A stretch of 64,000 nucleotides of DNA from Burkholderia sp052045245 (GCF_052045245.1 NZ_JBQEON010000007.1:133427-197426); one strand, 5' to 3'; counted from the stretch's first letter, positions 10,593 through 21,134 are shown. Notes: generated by a model not told the origin, from the sequence alone. A program made the numbers and translations.

Positions 10593-11597
10593 ATGAACCA
10601 TCGAAATATCGTTGTCATCGCCTCATCCCGCGGCGGCCTTCCGGTCCTCCGGACACTGGTGGCGGGCTTTGCCGCGGATCTCCCGGTGCCGATTTGCATC
10701 GTGCAGCACATTGGCCGGCATCGGACGATGTTGCCGGAGCTGCTGACGCGCTGGGGCGCGTTGTTTGCCACCCAGGCGATCCAGGGGGAACACCCGCAAC
10801 CCGGCAGGATTTATGTCGCGCCGCCGGATCGGCACATGATTCTGCGCGGCGGGATCTTCCGGTTGCTCGACACCGCCGCCGAAAACTACGCTCGCCCGGC
10901 CGCCGATCCGCTGTTTCGATCGGTGGCCCGCGAATACGGTGCCGGGGTGGTCGGCGTGGTCCTCAGCGGCGATCTGGATGACGGGTCCGCCGGACTGGCC
11001 GCGATCCGGGCACGGGACGGCTACGGGATCATTCAGGACCCCGCCGAGTGCGAGGCGCCGTCGATGCCGCGCAGCGCGCTCGCCGCGGCGGGCGCCGATG
11101 CGATCGCGCGGACCGACGACCTGCCGCGGACCATTCATGAGGCCGTCTACGGCGCACGTGTGGAGGAGAAGGGAAAAATGGCAGAGTTGCGTGATCTCGA
11201 CGACGAGGCCCGGATTGCGGAGGACGGCCTCGTGGCGCCTCAGCGTCTCGATGCAATCGGCGAACGTTCCGCGCTCACGTGCCCCAGTTGCAACGGCGTG
11301 CTCTGGCGCCTGCGCGACGATCGGCCGTTGCGATACCGGTGCCACACCGGGCACGCGTTCTCGGCGCTTTCGCTGGCGGATGCGGAAGCGCAGAAAACGG
11401 AGGACGCGATCTGGGCGGCGATCCGGGCCGTGCACGAGCGGATGATTTTCGCGCGCGAGCGCCAGGAATGGGCGCGGCGGACCGGCAACGCCGAAGACGT
11501 GGCCATCGAGCAGGCCCGCATCGACGAGAACCAGCAACTCGCGGACGTGCTGCGCAATGCAGTGGGCGTGACGATGCAAGTGGGGGAACCGGGGTGA
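10593..11597 (+). CDS. CheB-like protein-glutamate methylesterase with zinc ribbon
   Basis: A 334-residue protein with an AGGAGGTG ribosome site 3 bp before the ATG. Residues 1-190 are a CheB catalytic domain without a receiver: Ser in IASSRGG, His in CIVQHIGRH and Asp in LSGDLDDGSAGL. A C-terminal segment carries CPSC...YRCHTGHAFSALSL, a Cys/His metal-binding motif seen in this stand-alone CheB group, then a charged helical tail. It lies 231 bp after the CheB/CheR kinase. The tandem suggests a linked non-canonical signalling unit, but no chemoreceptor gene is nearby. Confidence 0.88.
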   Translation: MNHRNIVVIASSRGGLPVLRTLVAGFAADLPVPICIVQHIGRHRTMLPELLTRWGALFATQAIQGEHPQPGRIYVAPPDRHMILRGGIFRLLDTAAENYARPAADPLFRSVAREYGAGVVGVVLSGDLDDGSAGLAAIRARDGYGIIQDPAECEAPSMPRSALAAAGADAIARTDDLPRTIHEAVYGARVEEKGKMAELRDLDDEARIAEDGLVAPQRLDAIGERSALTCPSCNGVLWRLRDDRPLRYRCHTGHAFSALSLADAEAQKTEDAIWAAIRAVHERMIFARERQEWARRTGNAEDVAIEQARIDENQQLADVLRNAVGVTMQVGEPG

Positions 11598-11774
11598 GGG
11601 CGCAATCCGCGGCCGATCCCCGTGATGGCGAACGACCGCGCGTGCTATCCGATCTGCGCGCGTCGCGATCTCGGCGACGTGCATAGGTGGCCCCATCATG
11701 CGTGGACGCACGTGATGAGCGACCACGCGGTCGTCGCGACCATCTTGCCGATCGCGCCGGCCACGCCGCGTACC

Positions 11775-12350
11775 TCACGCGTCCCGATACGTCCCTTTGG
11801 CCTTGGCCGTGTGCGTCGCCAGCGCGTCCATCAGCGCGGGGCTCAGGCAATCGTACGGCTCCAGGCCCTTGCCGCGCAGCGTATCGCGCACGTCCGCCAT
11901 CGACGACGGCGGCGTGCCGCTTTCGATGATCGACGAGACGAAGGCCGCGAACCCGGGGCCGTCCCAGCCGGCATCCGGCGACAGTTCGGTGTGAATGAAA
12001 TCCAGACCGTAGAACGCATGATCGCGATTTTCGATGCGCCCGAACAGATGCGTGCCGCACGCGGTGCACGCATGGCGCTGGATCAGCGCCGTGGCGTCGA
12101 CCACGCGCAGTTTTTCGCCATGGGCGGTCACGGCGAGCTTGTCGCGTGGCACGACGCCCACGACGGAAAACAGCGCACCGGCCGGTTTCCAGCACTTCGT
12201 GCAGCCGCATGCGTGGTTGAACGCGACCTGGGAATCGACCCGAACCTCGACCGGGTCCTGCGTGCACAGGCAGCGCAGCGTACCGCCCGCGAACGAATCG
12301 GCTCCTTTCTGCACACCGCGATCGACTGTGGGATGAATGGCGACGGACAT
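11775..12350 (-). CDS. gfa: S-(hydroxymethyl)glutathione synthase (formaldehyde-activating)
   Basis: A 191-residue Gfa-family zinc enzyme that condenses formaldehyde with glutathione for oxidation by S-(hydroxymethyl)glutathione dehydrogenase. Cys clusters typical of the fold are present: LRCLCTQ, ACGCTKCWKPAGALFS and HACTACGTHLFGR. Of two closely spaced ATGs the second is preferred because AAAGGAG lies 7 bp before it. Two CsoR-family operator-like repeats sit about 100-145 bp upstream, which fits formaldehyde-responsive control. The dehydrogenase gene is not in this window. Confidence 0.9.
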   Translation of the reverse strand: MSVAIHPTVDRGVQKGADSFAGGTLRCLCTQDPVEVRVDSQVAFNHACGCTKCWKPAGALFSVVGVVPRDKLAVTAHGEKLRVVDATALIQRHACTACGTHLFGRIENRDHAFYGLDFIHTELSPDAGWDGPGFAAFVSSIIESGTPPSSMADVRDTLRGKGLEPYDCLSPALMDALATHTAKAKGTYRDA

Positions 12351-12455
12351 GGTCATGCTCCTTTTTCGGTGCTTCAGTAGTGAACGACGGTCTGGAACGG
12401 CCTGGGCGCTTGCTTCCTTCTTGCGGCCGCACGGTGTCCGTCATTCGTCGAATGA

Positions 12456-12470
12456 AACTGGGGGGGAGTA
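12456..12470. promoter_or_regulatory. CsoR/FrmR/RcnR-type operator, copy 1
   Basis: AACT-GGGGGG-G-AGTA matches the TACT-G6-N-AGTA pattern established for RcnR-class members of the CsoR family at all positions but the first. The minus-strand complement contains TATACT, a possible -10 for gfa, so a bound repressor could block that promoter. Confidence 0.55.
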
Positions 12471-12479
12471 TAAGCACGA

Positions 12480-12494
12480 TACTGGTGGGGAGTA
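12480..12494. promoter_or_regulatory. CsoR/FrmR/RcnR-type operator, copy 2
   Basis: TACT-GGTGGG-G-AGTA, exactly 24 bp after copy 1, with one G-to-T change in the G tract. Paired sites fit binding of two tetramers, as known for this family. No FrmR-like gene lies in the window, so the regulator would act in trans. Confidence 0.55.
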
Positions 12495-13021
12495 TATCCG
12501 GCGATTCCCGATGCCGGCGCTCGCCGGGCCTGGCGCACGCCGGATCGGTGACGGGCGAACGCTGCGCGCAGGTGCCGATCGGTATCGTCCGACGTGCCGG
12601 AGCCGGCACGGGCACCGCACGGGTTGACGGGCGATCGATAACCGCGAGGCACGCGGTTTGCCGGCGGACACCGCGAGGGTCGGCTCGCACGCGAGACCTC
12701 GGTGCCGGGGTGGCGCGCATCTCTAATGGGACATCGAGCCGGCGCGTATCGGGCCTCGGGCGCCGCACGTGGGCGCCCGGTGCCGGGGTGGCGGTGCGAT
12801 CGAGCAGGAGGAGCCATGCGTACCAGGGTGCGCGACCAGCGGCGGGAGCCTGGCAAGTTCTGCCATGACGCGTGTCATCACGCATTGCGCGCGATGATCG
12901 GCGCATCGATCCGGCGCGCGCGGCTGCGGCGGGTTCGAACGGCGGCACGTCGATGCAGGACCGCACGCGACATGTCCCATCCGGGCACGCGTGCGCGATG
13001 CGCGGACGCCGAGGCCGGATC
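12495..13021. other. Gap before pqiA, no gene seen
   Basis: Open frames here have low-complexity Arg/Gly-rich composition and no recognisable protein. The region presumably holds the pqiABC promoter, but no convincing -35/-10 pair was found. Confidence 0.5.
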
Positions 13022-14227
13022 ATGACCATCGGCTGCCCCGAATGCGGCGCGCTCGAGGACATTCCGCCCGTCGGCGCGCACGCGCTCGTGCGCTGCCGGC
13101 TCTGCCATGCGCCGCTGGAGCGTCGCAGCGGCCGCAGCGTGCAGGCCGCGCTGGCCTGTTCCACTGCGACCTTCGCGTTGCTGTTTCCGGCCAACCTGGC
13201 GCCGCTGATGACCGTCACGATGCTCGGAACCGCCCATGCGTCGGTGCTCGCGTCGGGGCTTCTGCCGATGTGGGACGACGGGTGGGTGATCCTGGCCGCA
13301 TTGCTCGCGATGTTCGGCATCGTCCTGCCCTTTGCCCGCTTTGGCGGCCTCATGCTGGTGCTCGGTGCGGTCCGCTTCGGCTGGCGCTTCACCGGCATCG
13401 GGACGTTGTTCCGATGGACGCTCCGGCTCGATGCATGGGCGATGCCGGACGTGTATCTGGTCGGATGCATCGTCGGTTATGCGCGTGTCACGCAGAACCT
13501 GACCGGCACGATCGGTGCGGGCGGCTATTGCCTGATCGCCGCGGGGCTGATGTCGATGATCACGCGTGCGTCGCTCGATCGCCGCACCGTGTGGCGAGCC
13601 ATTGCGGCCGAACGGCATCCGGCGCGGGGGGAGGCCACGCTCTCGTGCACCGCCTGCGACCTGATCCAGCCGGCCGAGCGCGCAGGACGCGCGTGTCCGC
13701 GTTGCGGGCTGACGTTGCGCGCACGGAAGGCGGCGCCGCTTTCACGGGCGAGCGCGCTGTCGCTGGCGGCGCTCGTTCTGACCGTACCCGCGAACCTGCT
13801 GCCGATGACGGTGTCGATGCAATTCGGGCACACGGTATCGCATCGCGTCGTCGACGGCGTATTGCAGCTGTTTCACGTTGGACTGTGGCCGTTCGGGATC
13901 CTGACCTTCATCACGAGCATCGTGATACCGGTTGCCAAGATTGTCGGCATGGCCTGGTTCGTTGTATCCGTGCTGCGGCAATCGCGCCGGCATCTGCGCC
14001 TGAAAGGGCGCATCCATCGCTGGATCGACGAACTGGGCCGCTGGTCGAACGTCGATGTCTTCACGATCGCGGCGTTCGTTCCATTGATTCGCTTCGACGG
14101 CATTGCCTCGGCCGACCCGGCGGCCGGTGCGACGGCATTCGCGCTCGTCGTGTTCTTCACGATGCTGGCGTCGCGTGCGTTCGATCCGCGGCTGATGTGG
14201 GATGCGCTCGACCGGAGGCGCCGATGA
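13022..14227 (+). CDS. pqiA: Paraquat-inducible protein A family membrane protein
   Basis: A 401-residue inner-membrane protein with the PqiA double architecture. Each half starts with a Cys4 zinc-ribbon-like motif (GCPECG...CRLCHAPL; SCTACDLIQ...CPRCGLTL), followed by about four transmembrane helices. The start MTIGCPECG is chosen because it opens directly on the first zinc ribbon; upstream Met residues add only low-complexity sequence. It is first in pqiABC and overlaps pqiB by 4 bp (ATGA). In E. coli PqiA is the membrane partner of the MCE protein PqiB in intermembrane lipid transport. Confidence 0.93.
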   Translation: MTIGCPECGALEDIPPVGAHALVRCRLCHAPLERRSGRSVQAALACSTATFALLFPANLAPLMTVTMLGTAHASVLASGLLPMWDDGWVILAALLAMFGIVLPFARFGGLMLVLGAVRFGWRFTGIGTLFRWTLRLDAWAMPDVYLVGCIVGYARVTQNLTGTIGAGGYCLIAAGLMSMITRASLDRRTVWRAIAAERHPARGEATLSCTACDLIQPAERAGRACPRCGLTLRARKAAPLSRASALSLAALVLTVPANLLPMTVSMQFGHTVSHRVVDGVLQLFHVGLWPFGILTFITSIVIPVAKIVGMAWFVVSVLRQSRRHLRLKGRIHRWIDELGRWSNVDVFTIAAFVPLIRFDGIASADPAAGATAFALVVFFTMLASRAFDPRLMWDALDRRRR

Positions 14228-15519
14228 ACCGCCCGCGCGTGCAACGGACCCGCGCCGACGTGCGCCGCAGCGTGTGGCCGGGCTGGATCTGGGCCGTTCC
14301 CATCGCCACGCTCGGCGTGGTCGGATGGCTGGGCATCCGCGCGGTGGCGGAGGGCGGCGAGACCGTGACGGTCGTGTTCTCCGACGCGCACGGCATGAAG
14401 GTCGACGATACCGAAGTGACGCTGCGCGGCGTCAAGGTAGGGACGGTGTCGCGCATCGCGGTGTCGCCCGACGGCCGGCAGGTGGAGGCCGCGTTGAGGA
14501 TCGATCGGGCGGAGGAGAAATATCTGCTCGACGGAACGCGGTTCTTCCTGCGCGGCGCGCAACCCGACATGAGCGATCCGGCGTCGCTGCGGGCGCTCGT
14601 GGTCGGACCGGAAATCGTCATGGAGCCGGGGCCCGGCAAGCCGGCGCGGCGCTTCGACGGCACCGAGCGTCGGCCGGCCCTGGCGCCCGAGCATGGGCCC
14701 GTCGTCCCGTATGTCGTCCGGTTTGCCGGGGCGGCCGGCGCACTCAAGGACGGCGCGCCCGTGAAATTGCGCGGCTTTCAGGTCGGCACCGTGACCAGCG
14801 TGCGCCTGAGCTATGACGCGGGCACCGGGCGGCTCGGCACGCCCGTGCAGATCGCGCTCGAGCCTTCGGCACTCGGCATTGCCGGCGTGCGGCCACCGGC
14901 GAACGGCAACTGGCGTCCCGTCGTCGACGGCATGCTCGGGCGGCTTGTCGCACAGGGGCTGCGCGCACGTCTGGTCCAGGATCCGCCGCTGGTCGGTTCG
15001 CGCCTGGTCAGCCTCGACTTCGTCAGCGATGCGCCGGCGGCGCCGTTCGTCACCGGGCCGGGCCCGGCCGAGATACCGAGTGTCGCGCCAGCGGACCTCA
15101 ACGCGATCGCCGCGCGGGCCAACGACATCGCCGGCAAGCTCGACGCGCTGCCGATCAAGGCGACGGGCGACGACGTGCGCAGCATTGCGGCGTGGATCAA
15201 CGCACTGGCGGGATCGCCGCAGATACGCGACAGCCTCGCGCATATCGACCGCTCGGTGACGCAGATCGACCGGACGCTGCAGCAGGTATCACCGCAGATC
15301 GGCCCGCTCGTCGCGCAGCTGCGCGACACCGCGAATGCCGCGGATCAGGCCGTCGCGGCGGCCAACCGGACGCTCGGGGACGACGCGACGACCCAGACCG
15401 GCTTGCCCGCGGCGCTGCGCGAGCTGACCGACACCGCACGCTCGGTGCGCGCGCTGGCGGACTATCTCGATCGGCATCCGGAAGCGCTCGTGCGCGGCAG
15501 ACGGGAGGACCAGCCATGA
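14224..15519 (+). CDS. pqiB: MCE-domain intermembrane transport protein PqiB
   Basis: A 431-residue protein with one N-terminal transmembrane anchor (GWIWAVPIATLGVVGWLGIR) and periplasmic MCE domains. Two are clear: about 45-130 (VVFSDAHGMKVDDTEVTLRG) and about 155-250 (LKDGAPVKLRGFQVGTVTSV). The C-terminal part is helical (TANAADQAVAAANRTL). E. coli PqiB has three MCE domains in about 546 residues, so this is a shorter form. It overlaps both pqiA and pqiC by 4 bp. Likely role: a periplasmic lipid-conducting tube between the two membranes. Confidence 0.92.
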   Translation: MNRPRVQRTRADVRRSVWPGWIWAVPIATLGVVGWLGIRAVAEGGETVTVVFSDAHGMKVDDTEVTLRGVKVGTVSRIAVSPDGRQVEAALRIDRAEEKYLLDGTRFFLRGAQPDMSDPASLRALVVGPEIVMEPGPGKPARRFDGTERRPALAPEHGPVVPYVVRFAGAAGALKDGAPVKLRGFQVGTVTSVRLSYDAGTGRLGTPVQIALEPSALGIAGVRPPANGNWRPVVDGMLGRLVAQGLRARLVQDPPLVGSRLVSLDFVSDAPAAPFVTGPGPAEIPSVAPADLNAIAARANDIAGKLDALPIKATGDDVRSIAAWINALAGSPQIRDSLAHIDRSVTQIDRTLQQVSPQIGPLVAQLRDTANAADQAVAAANRTLGDDATTQTGLPAALRELTDTARSVRALADYLDRHPEALVRGRREDQP

Positions 15520-16145
15520 TCGGCCACGCAGGGCGACGGAACGGAATCTCCGCGCTGAACGCGCTGCGGTCGAGTGCCGCGGCGATCGTCGTTGCGCTGA
15601 CCGGCGCGCTGGTTGCCGGTTGCGGACACAGTCCGCCGACGCGCTACGTGACGCTGACTGCGATGCCGGCTTCCGCACCGTTCGCCAGCGAGCCGGTTTC
15701 GCCGGTACAGCTCACCGCCGTGCATAATCCGGCGGAGCTCGATCGGCTTGAAGTCGTCGTGCAGCGTTCGGCGAACCGTCTCGTGATCGACGACGGCGCC
15801 CGCTGGGGCGCGCCGCTTGACCGGATGATGCGTCGGACGCTGGCGCAGGATCTGCTGACGCGCCTGCCCGCGGGCGCCGTCGTGTTGCCCGACGCGCCCC
15901 GGCAGCCGGATACGCGCACGCTGGTCGTCACGGTGCTGGACGCGCATGCGGACGAAAACGGCAGGTTGACGTTCGAGGCTGCGTGGACCGTGCTGTCCGG
16001 TCATCCTGCTCGCGTGACGTTGAGCCGCGAGACAACCTTGACGGCGCGGATCGCGCACTTCGATGCGGCCGGGCAAGCGACTGCGCTGAGCCGGATTCTC
16101 GGCCAGCTCGCGGATCAGATCGCCGGCGCGTTGCCGGCGCGGTAA
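15516..16145 (+). CDS. pqiC: PqiC-family outer-membrane lipoprotein
   Basis: A 209-residue ABC-transport auxiliary lipoprotein family member. The signal peptide ends in a lipobox, ALVAGCGHSPPTRYVTL, giving an acylated Cys. The mature part carries the PqiC/YmbA-type fold (LDRLEVVVQRSANRLVIDDGA, DRMMRRTLAQDLLTRLP). It probably docks the PqiB tube at the outer membrane. A gapless relic of this gene's 3' part is found at 28829-28890, relevant to how the following 12 kb arrived. Confidence 0.9.
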   Translation: MIGHAGRRNGISALNALRSSAAAIVVALTGALVAGCGHSPPTRYVTLTAMPASAPFASEPVSPVQLTAVHNPAELDRLEVVVQRSANRLVIDDGARWGAPLDRMMRRTLAQDLLTRLPAGAVVLPDAPRQPDTRTLVVTVLDAHADENGRLTFEAAWTVLSGHPARVTLSRETTLTARIAHFDAAGQATALSRILGQLADQIAGALPAR

Positions 16146-16185
16146 AGGAACGGGCTATCCGCCGGCGGCGCGATCTGGCCAATTC

Positions 16186-16215
16186 GCCGGCGTGAAGACC
16201 GGCGCGGCCTTTCAT
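16186..16215 (-). pseudogene. Relic of a cupin gene 3' end
   Basis: About 30 bp closely match the 3' end of the intact cupin gene at 28937 (shared GGCGTGARGACCGGCGCG). On the minus strand it reads AAPVFTPAN where the intact cupin ends GAPVLTPVK. No other part of the cupin gene is present. Together with the pqiC relic beside the intact cupin, this marks an ancestral pqiC-cupin junction. Confidence 0.5.
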
Positions 16216-17015
16216 TCTCCGGTTCTGTTTCGCGAGCGCGCCGTGCGGTTCATCCATGAATATTTTTGTCCCGGCTCGCTCGCGCCGTTTCGATAGCGCG
16301 CCGGATCCTCTTCCCGATCGTGCGGCCAGATAAAAGACGCGAATCTATTGCATTGCCGCGGTATTGCTGCGCCATTTGGAAACCGATCCGTAATCAATGT
16401 CGGGCTGCCGTTATCCATCAAGCGGACATGCCGTAACGGCGGCAACCTTGTTTTCTTGAAAGAATGTCGAGAAATCTTCTTCTCGAAAAACGACCGCATC
16501 GATGTTTCTGGCGAAGAGGTCGGGTTTTGTCGTCAGAAATGCAGCGATAGCGTTTTCGCGCGCGGGATTGATGCGAGGAACCGTCGGCCGGTGTATCGGG
16601 CAGCGGTTTTGACTCGCAGAGTTCATTGAACAAACCTCGCGATTATTACCGCGACCGACAAAATCCATCGATAATCAAACCCCATTTATTTCGGCTCCCG
16701 AGTTAATAAATCCTTCTACACTGTCTTCAGCAACGGCCGCGATTCAGTCGTCGCCCGGATTGCCACCGGTGCGGATGCTGAAAGGTCGATGCGTGAAGGG
16801 CCGTGGGGTATCCGGCCTTCAAAAAAGACAAGAAATTCAAAAAGAATCGCTCCAGAGCCTCACCGTACAGGAACGGGCATGCAAAGACCGGGGACAGACG
16901 TCCGCAGCGCGGGCGCGTTGCACAATTCCGGCGTAGCGGCGTTCGCCGACATCATGATGCGTCGGCTCGACAGCGTTTCGCCTTCGCCTGTATCGCGATT
17001 GCCGGACATCGTGAG
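16216..17015. other. AT-richer gap with no gene
   Basis: This 800-bp stretch is visibly richer in A/T than its surroundings, especially 16330-16720, and carries no convincing gene on either strand. It contains a 7-6-7 inverted repeat (TCGAGAA-atcttc-TTCTCGA, 16467-16486). It probably includes the promoter of the sigma-54 activator and may mark the left edge of an acquired segment. Confidence 0.45.
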
Positions 17016-19304
<2,289 letters not shown>

Positions 19305-19422
19305 CGCTCGCTCGAGCGCGATGTCCCGCGCGTGCGCGGTGCGGCACGGCGGATTGCCCCCATGACACCTTCATTCCGGGACCGCGGCGCGCGGCGAAGG
19401 TCGGCGCCCGGTCGACGCGCAT

Positions 19423-19436
19423 GGACACATTCGTCC
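19423..19436. promoter_or_regulatory. Upstream activator site, copy 1
   Basis: GGACACATTCGTCC matches the perfect palindrome at 19455 in 12 of 14 positions. The 32-bp spacing, about three helical turns, places both on one DNA face. Centred near -119 from the predicted start, it is a typical position for a sigma-54 activator site. Confidence 0.6.
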
Positions 19437-19454
19437 ACCACGCAGCAAACGATC

Positions 19455-19468
19455 GGACGAATTCGTCC
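19455..19468. promoter_or_regulatory. Upstream activator site, copy 2 (perfect palindrome)
   Basis: GGACGAATTCGTCC is a perfect 14-bp palindrome, centred near -87 from the predicted transcription start. Palindromic paired sites fit the dimeric Fis-type helix-turn-helix of the adjacent activator. Confidence 0.65.
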
Positions 19469-19522
19469 TTCGGTTGCCGAGCGGCAGCACGGCGCGCCGG
19501 CGCAGGCCTGCCCATCCACGAC

Positions 19523-19538
19523 TGGCATATCCGTTGCT
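19523..19538 (+). promoter_or_regulatory. Sigma-54 (-24/-12) promoter of the GDL operon
   Basis: TGGCATA-TCCG-TTGCT matches the TGGCACG-N4-TTGCW consensus with exact spacing, keeping the GG and GC. The predicted start is near 19549, giving a leader of about 50 nt to the first GDL gene. It lies directly downstream of a sigma-54 activator gene and two palindromes. Confidence 0.75.
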
Positions 19539-19598
19539 TGATCCCATGCTCGCGGGGCTTCCGCGAATCGGCACGACGACCTTTCAAGCGAGACCGTC

Positions 19599-19787
19599 AT
19601 GAACAGGGAAACCGGCCATGCCATTCCGCCTTATGGCGTAGCGATCCATCAAGCCATATCGGAAGGCGATCTATCGAAGATGAAGGCCTTGCTCGGCGAG
19701 GCCGAAGCGGTTCTGAAGCAGCACGGAGACCTTGCCGCCGCGGTCGGCAAGCTCAAGCAGGAGATCGTGCGGCGCGAGCAGGCCTGA
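19599..19787 (+). CDS. Small DUF1843 (GDL-motif) protein
   Basis: A 62-residue protein consisting only of a DUF1843-like domain: PPYGVAIHQAISEGDLSKMK, then a predicted helix ending AVGKLKQEIVRREQA. The GDL tripeptide is at residues 23-25. The same pattern (YG...Q/HxA...GDL..MK...LxxEIxRxE) recurs at the C-termini of the next two proteins. It contains no Cys, so thioether chemistry as in sactipeptides is unlikely. It is first after the sigma-54 promoter. A candidate substrate of the radical SAM enzyme at 21188; the modification is unknown. Confidence 0.85.
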   Translation: MNRETGHAIPPYGVAIHQAISEGDLSKMKALLGEAEAVLKQHGDLAAAVGKLKQEIVRREQA

Positions 19788-19835
19788 GCGGCCGGCGCAC
19801 GCATCGCCGTTTCGTTCACCACGCAGGAGGACCAC

Positions 19836-20453
19836 ATGTCAGAGAACACACGTACCGGGCTTTTCCCCGCGGGCTATCTCATCGGCACCGGCATGCCGGG
19901 TGCGCCATCGCTCAGGCTCGCATTGCTCGTGGATGCACCCGAAGGCAGTGTGGTGGGTACCGCAACGATCGGGCAGGCCGTGAATCCGCCGGTCGACTTC
20001 CATGCGGACGTCTGGGGCCACTACACCTATATGGCGCTGATGCCGCCGGTCAACACGCGCATCCTGATGACGCTGCAGGGCAACGACGGCGGCCCGAACT
20101 CGAATGCCATCGTGACGTTCCGGCTGCATCTCGTGCTGGAAAGCGACTGGCAAGGCGGCGTGGCGTCGTACAGCTTTTTCGACAACGGCAGCTGGCGCGC
20201 GTTCGAGAACGTGCCGGCCCGGATCGACCGGGAATTCGTGCCGCTCGAGCCCGGGCCGGTGATCGTCGAACCGCACGGCGGCCCGCGGCCCTTGTATGGC
20301 GCGCCGATTCAGCAAGCGGCGGCCTCCGGCGATCTCGCGCACATGAAGACGGTCGCGGCCGCGGCCACGCACCAGTTGCAAAGCCGTGACGAAATCGCGG
20401 CAGCGCTGGCCGCGCTGAAGACCGAAATCGCGCGCCTGGAAGCCGGGAACTGA
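19836..20453 (+). CDS. DUF1842-DUF1843 GDL-motif protein 1
   Basis: A 205-residue protein with AGGAGG before the ATG. Residues 1 to about 135 match the DUF1842 pattern, a predicted beta-rich domain (LRLALLVDAPEGSVVGTATI, VWGHYTYMALMPPVNTRILM). Residues about 150-205 form the GDL tail (RPLYGAPIQQAAASGDLAHM...ALKTEIARLEAGN). It has no signal peptide and no Cys. It and the next protein look like tandem paralogues with the same layout. Probable modification substrate or structural partner in the GDL system. Confidence 0.85.
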   Translation: MSENTRTGLFPAGYLIGTGMPGAPSLRLALLVDAPEGSVVGTATIGQAVNPPVDFHADVWGHYTYMALMPPVNTRILMTLQGNDGGPNSNAIVTFRLHLVLESDWQGGVASYSFFDNGSWRAFENVPARIDREFVPLEPGPVIVEPHGGPRPLYGAPIQQAAASGDLAHMKTVAAAATHQLQSRDEIAAALAALKTEIARLEAGN

Positions 20454-20499
20454 AACCGGCCCGGTTGCCCCGATCCTTATTCGCTACAGGAGCCATTCA

Positions 20500-21084
20500 A
20501 TGTCCGCCGCTCTTTTTCCCGTGAATTTTCGCGTCGCAACGCCGGCGATAGGCGCGCCGGTCCTCACGCTGGCGCTACTGATCAACTCGCCCGCCAAGAA
20601 GGTCAGCGGCGTGGCGCGCGTCACCCAGACGACCTGGCCGCCGCTCGAATTCAGTGCGCAGGTGTGGGGCCAGTACAGCCCGATCGTGTTGACGCCCGGC
20701 GGCAAGACGCAACTCGTCGTCAGCCTGCTCGGCAATCCATCCGGGCCGACCAGCGGCCTGGCCGAAACGTTCCGCCTGCAGGGCATCGTCGAGGCCGACT
20801 GGAAGTCGGGGGTCGCCAGCTACCGGTTCTTCGACGGCGCGCGCTGGCATGAGGTGGACCACGCGCTCATGACGGTGACCGGCGCGCTGCACCCGTTCGA
20901 GCCCCGCCATCCGGTCACGCCGCTGTACGGCGTCGGCCTGCAGCAGGCGCGGCAATCGGGCGATCTCGGCCGGATGAAGGCGCTGGCCCGCCAGGCCGAA
21001 CAACAGCTCGCCGATTCCGGCCGCATCGAAGAAGCCCTCGCCGGCCTGAACGCCGAGATCGCCCGGCTGGAAGCCCGACGCTGA
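20500..21084 (+). CDS. DUF1842-DUF1843 GDL-motif protein 2
   Basis: A 194-residue paralogue of the preceding protein, with CAGGAGCC before the ATG. The N-terminal domain repeats the same landmarks (PVLTLALLINSPAKKVSGVA, VWGQYSPIVLTPGGKTQLVV, SYRFFDGARWHEV); the C-terminus carries TPLYGVGLQQARQSGDLGRM and GLNAEIARLEARR. It contains no Cys. The divergence between the two copies spares the YG and GDL-MK positions, marking those as functionally constrained. Strong hairpins follow, before the radical SAM gene. Confidence 0.85.
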   Translation: MSAALFPVNFRVATPAIGAPVLTLALLINSPAKKVSGVARVTQTTWPPLEFSAQVWGQYSPIVLTPGGKTQLVVSLLGNPSGPTSGLAETFRLQGIVEADWKSGVASYRFFDGARWHEVDHALMTVTGALHPFEPRHPVTPLYGVGLQQARQSGDLGRMKALARQAEQQLADSGRIEEALAGLNAEIARLEARR

Positions 21085-21099
21085 GCGCTTGCGAGGCGA

Positions 21100-21128
21100 G
21101 GCGCCTGCCGCGGCCCGCGGCGGGCGCC
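21100..21128 (+). other. Strong intergenic hairpin before the radical SAM gene
   Basis: GGCGCC-T-GCCGCG, loop GCC, CGCGGC-G-GGCGCC. The central T opposite G pairs as U-G in RNA, giving a 13-bp stem. No U-tract follows. It probably acts as an mRNA-stabilising or partial-termination element that keeps substrate transcripts above enzyme transcripts. Confidence 0.5.
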
Positions 21129-21134
21129 GTCGAT

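Noticed and set aside
12380..12868. 162-residue plus-strand frame before pqiA
   Set aside because: Arg/Gly/Ala low-complexity sequence overlapping the CsoR-type operators; no ribosome site or similarity.
12991..14223. The long upstream part of the frame that contains pqiB
   Set aside because: It overlaps pqiA in another frame and reads as Arg-rich noise; the real pqiB start is the ATGA overlap at 14224.
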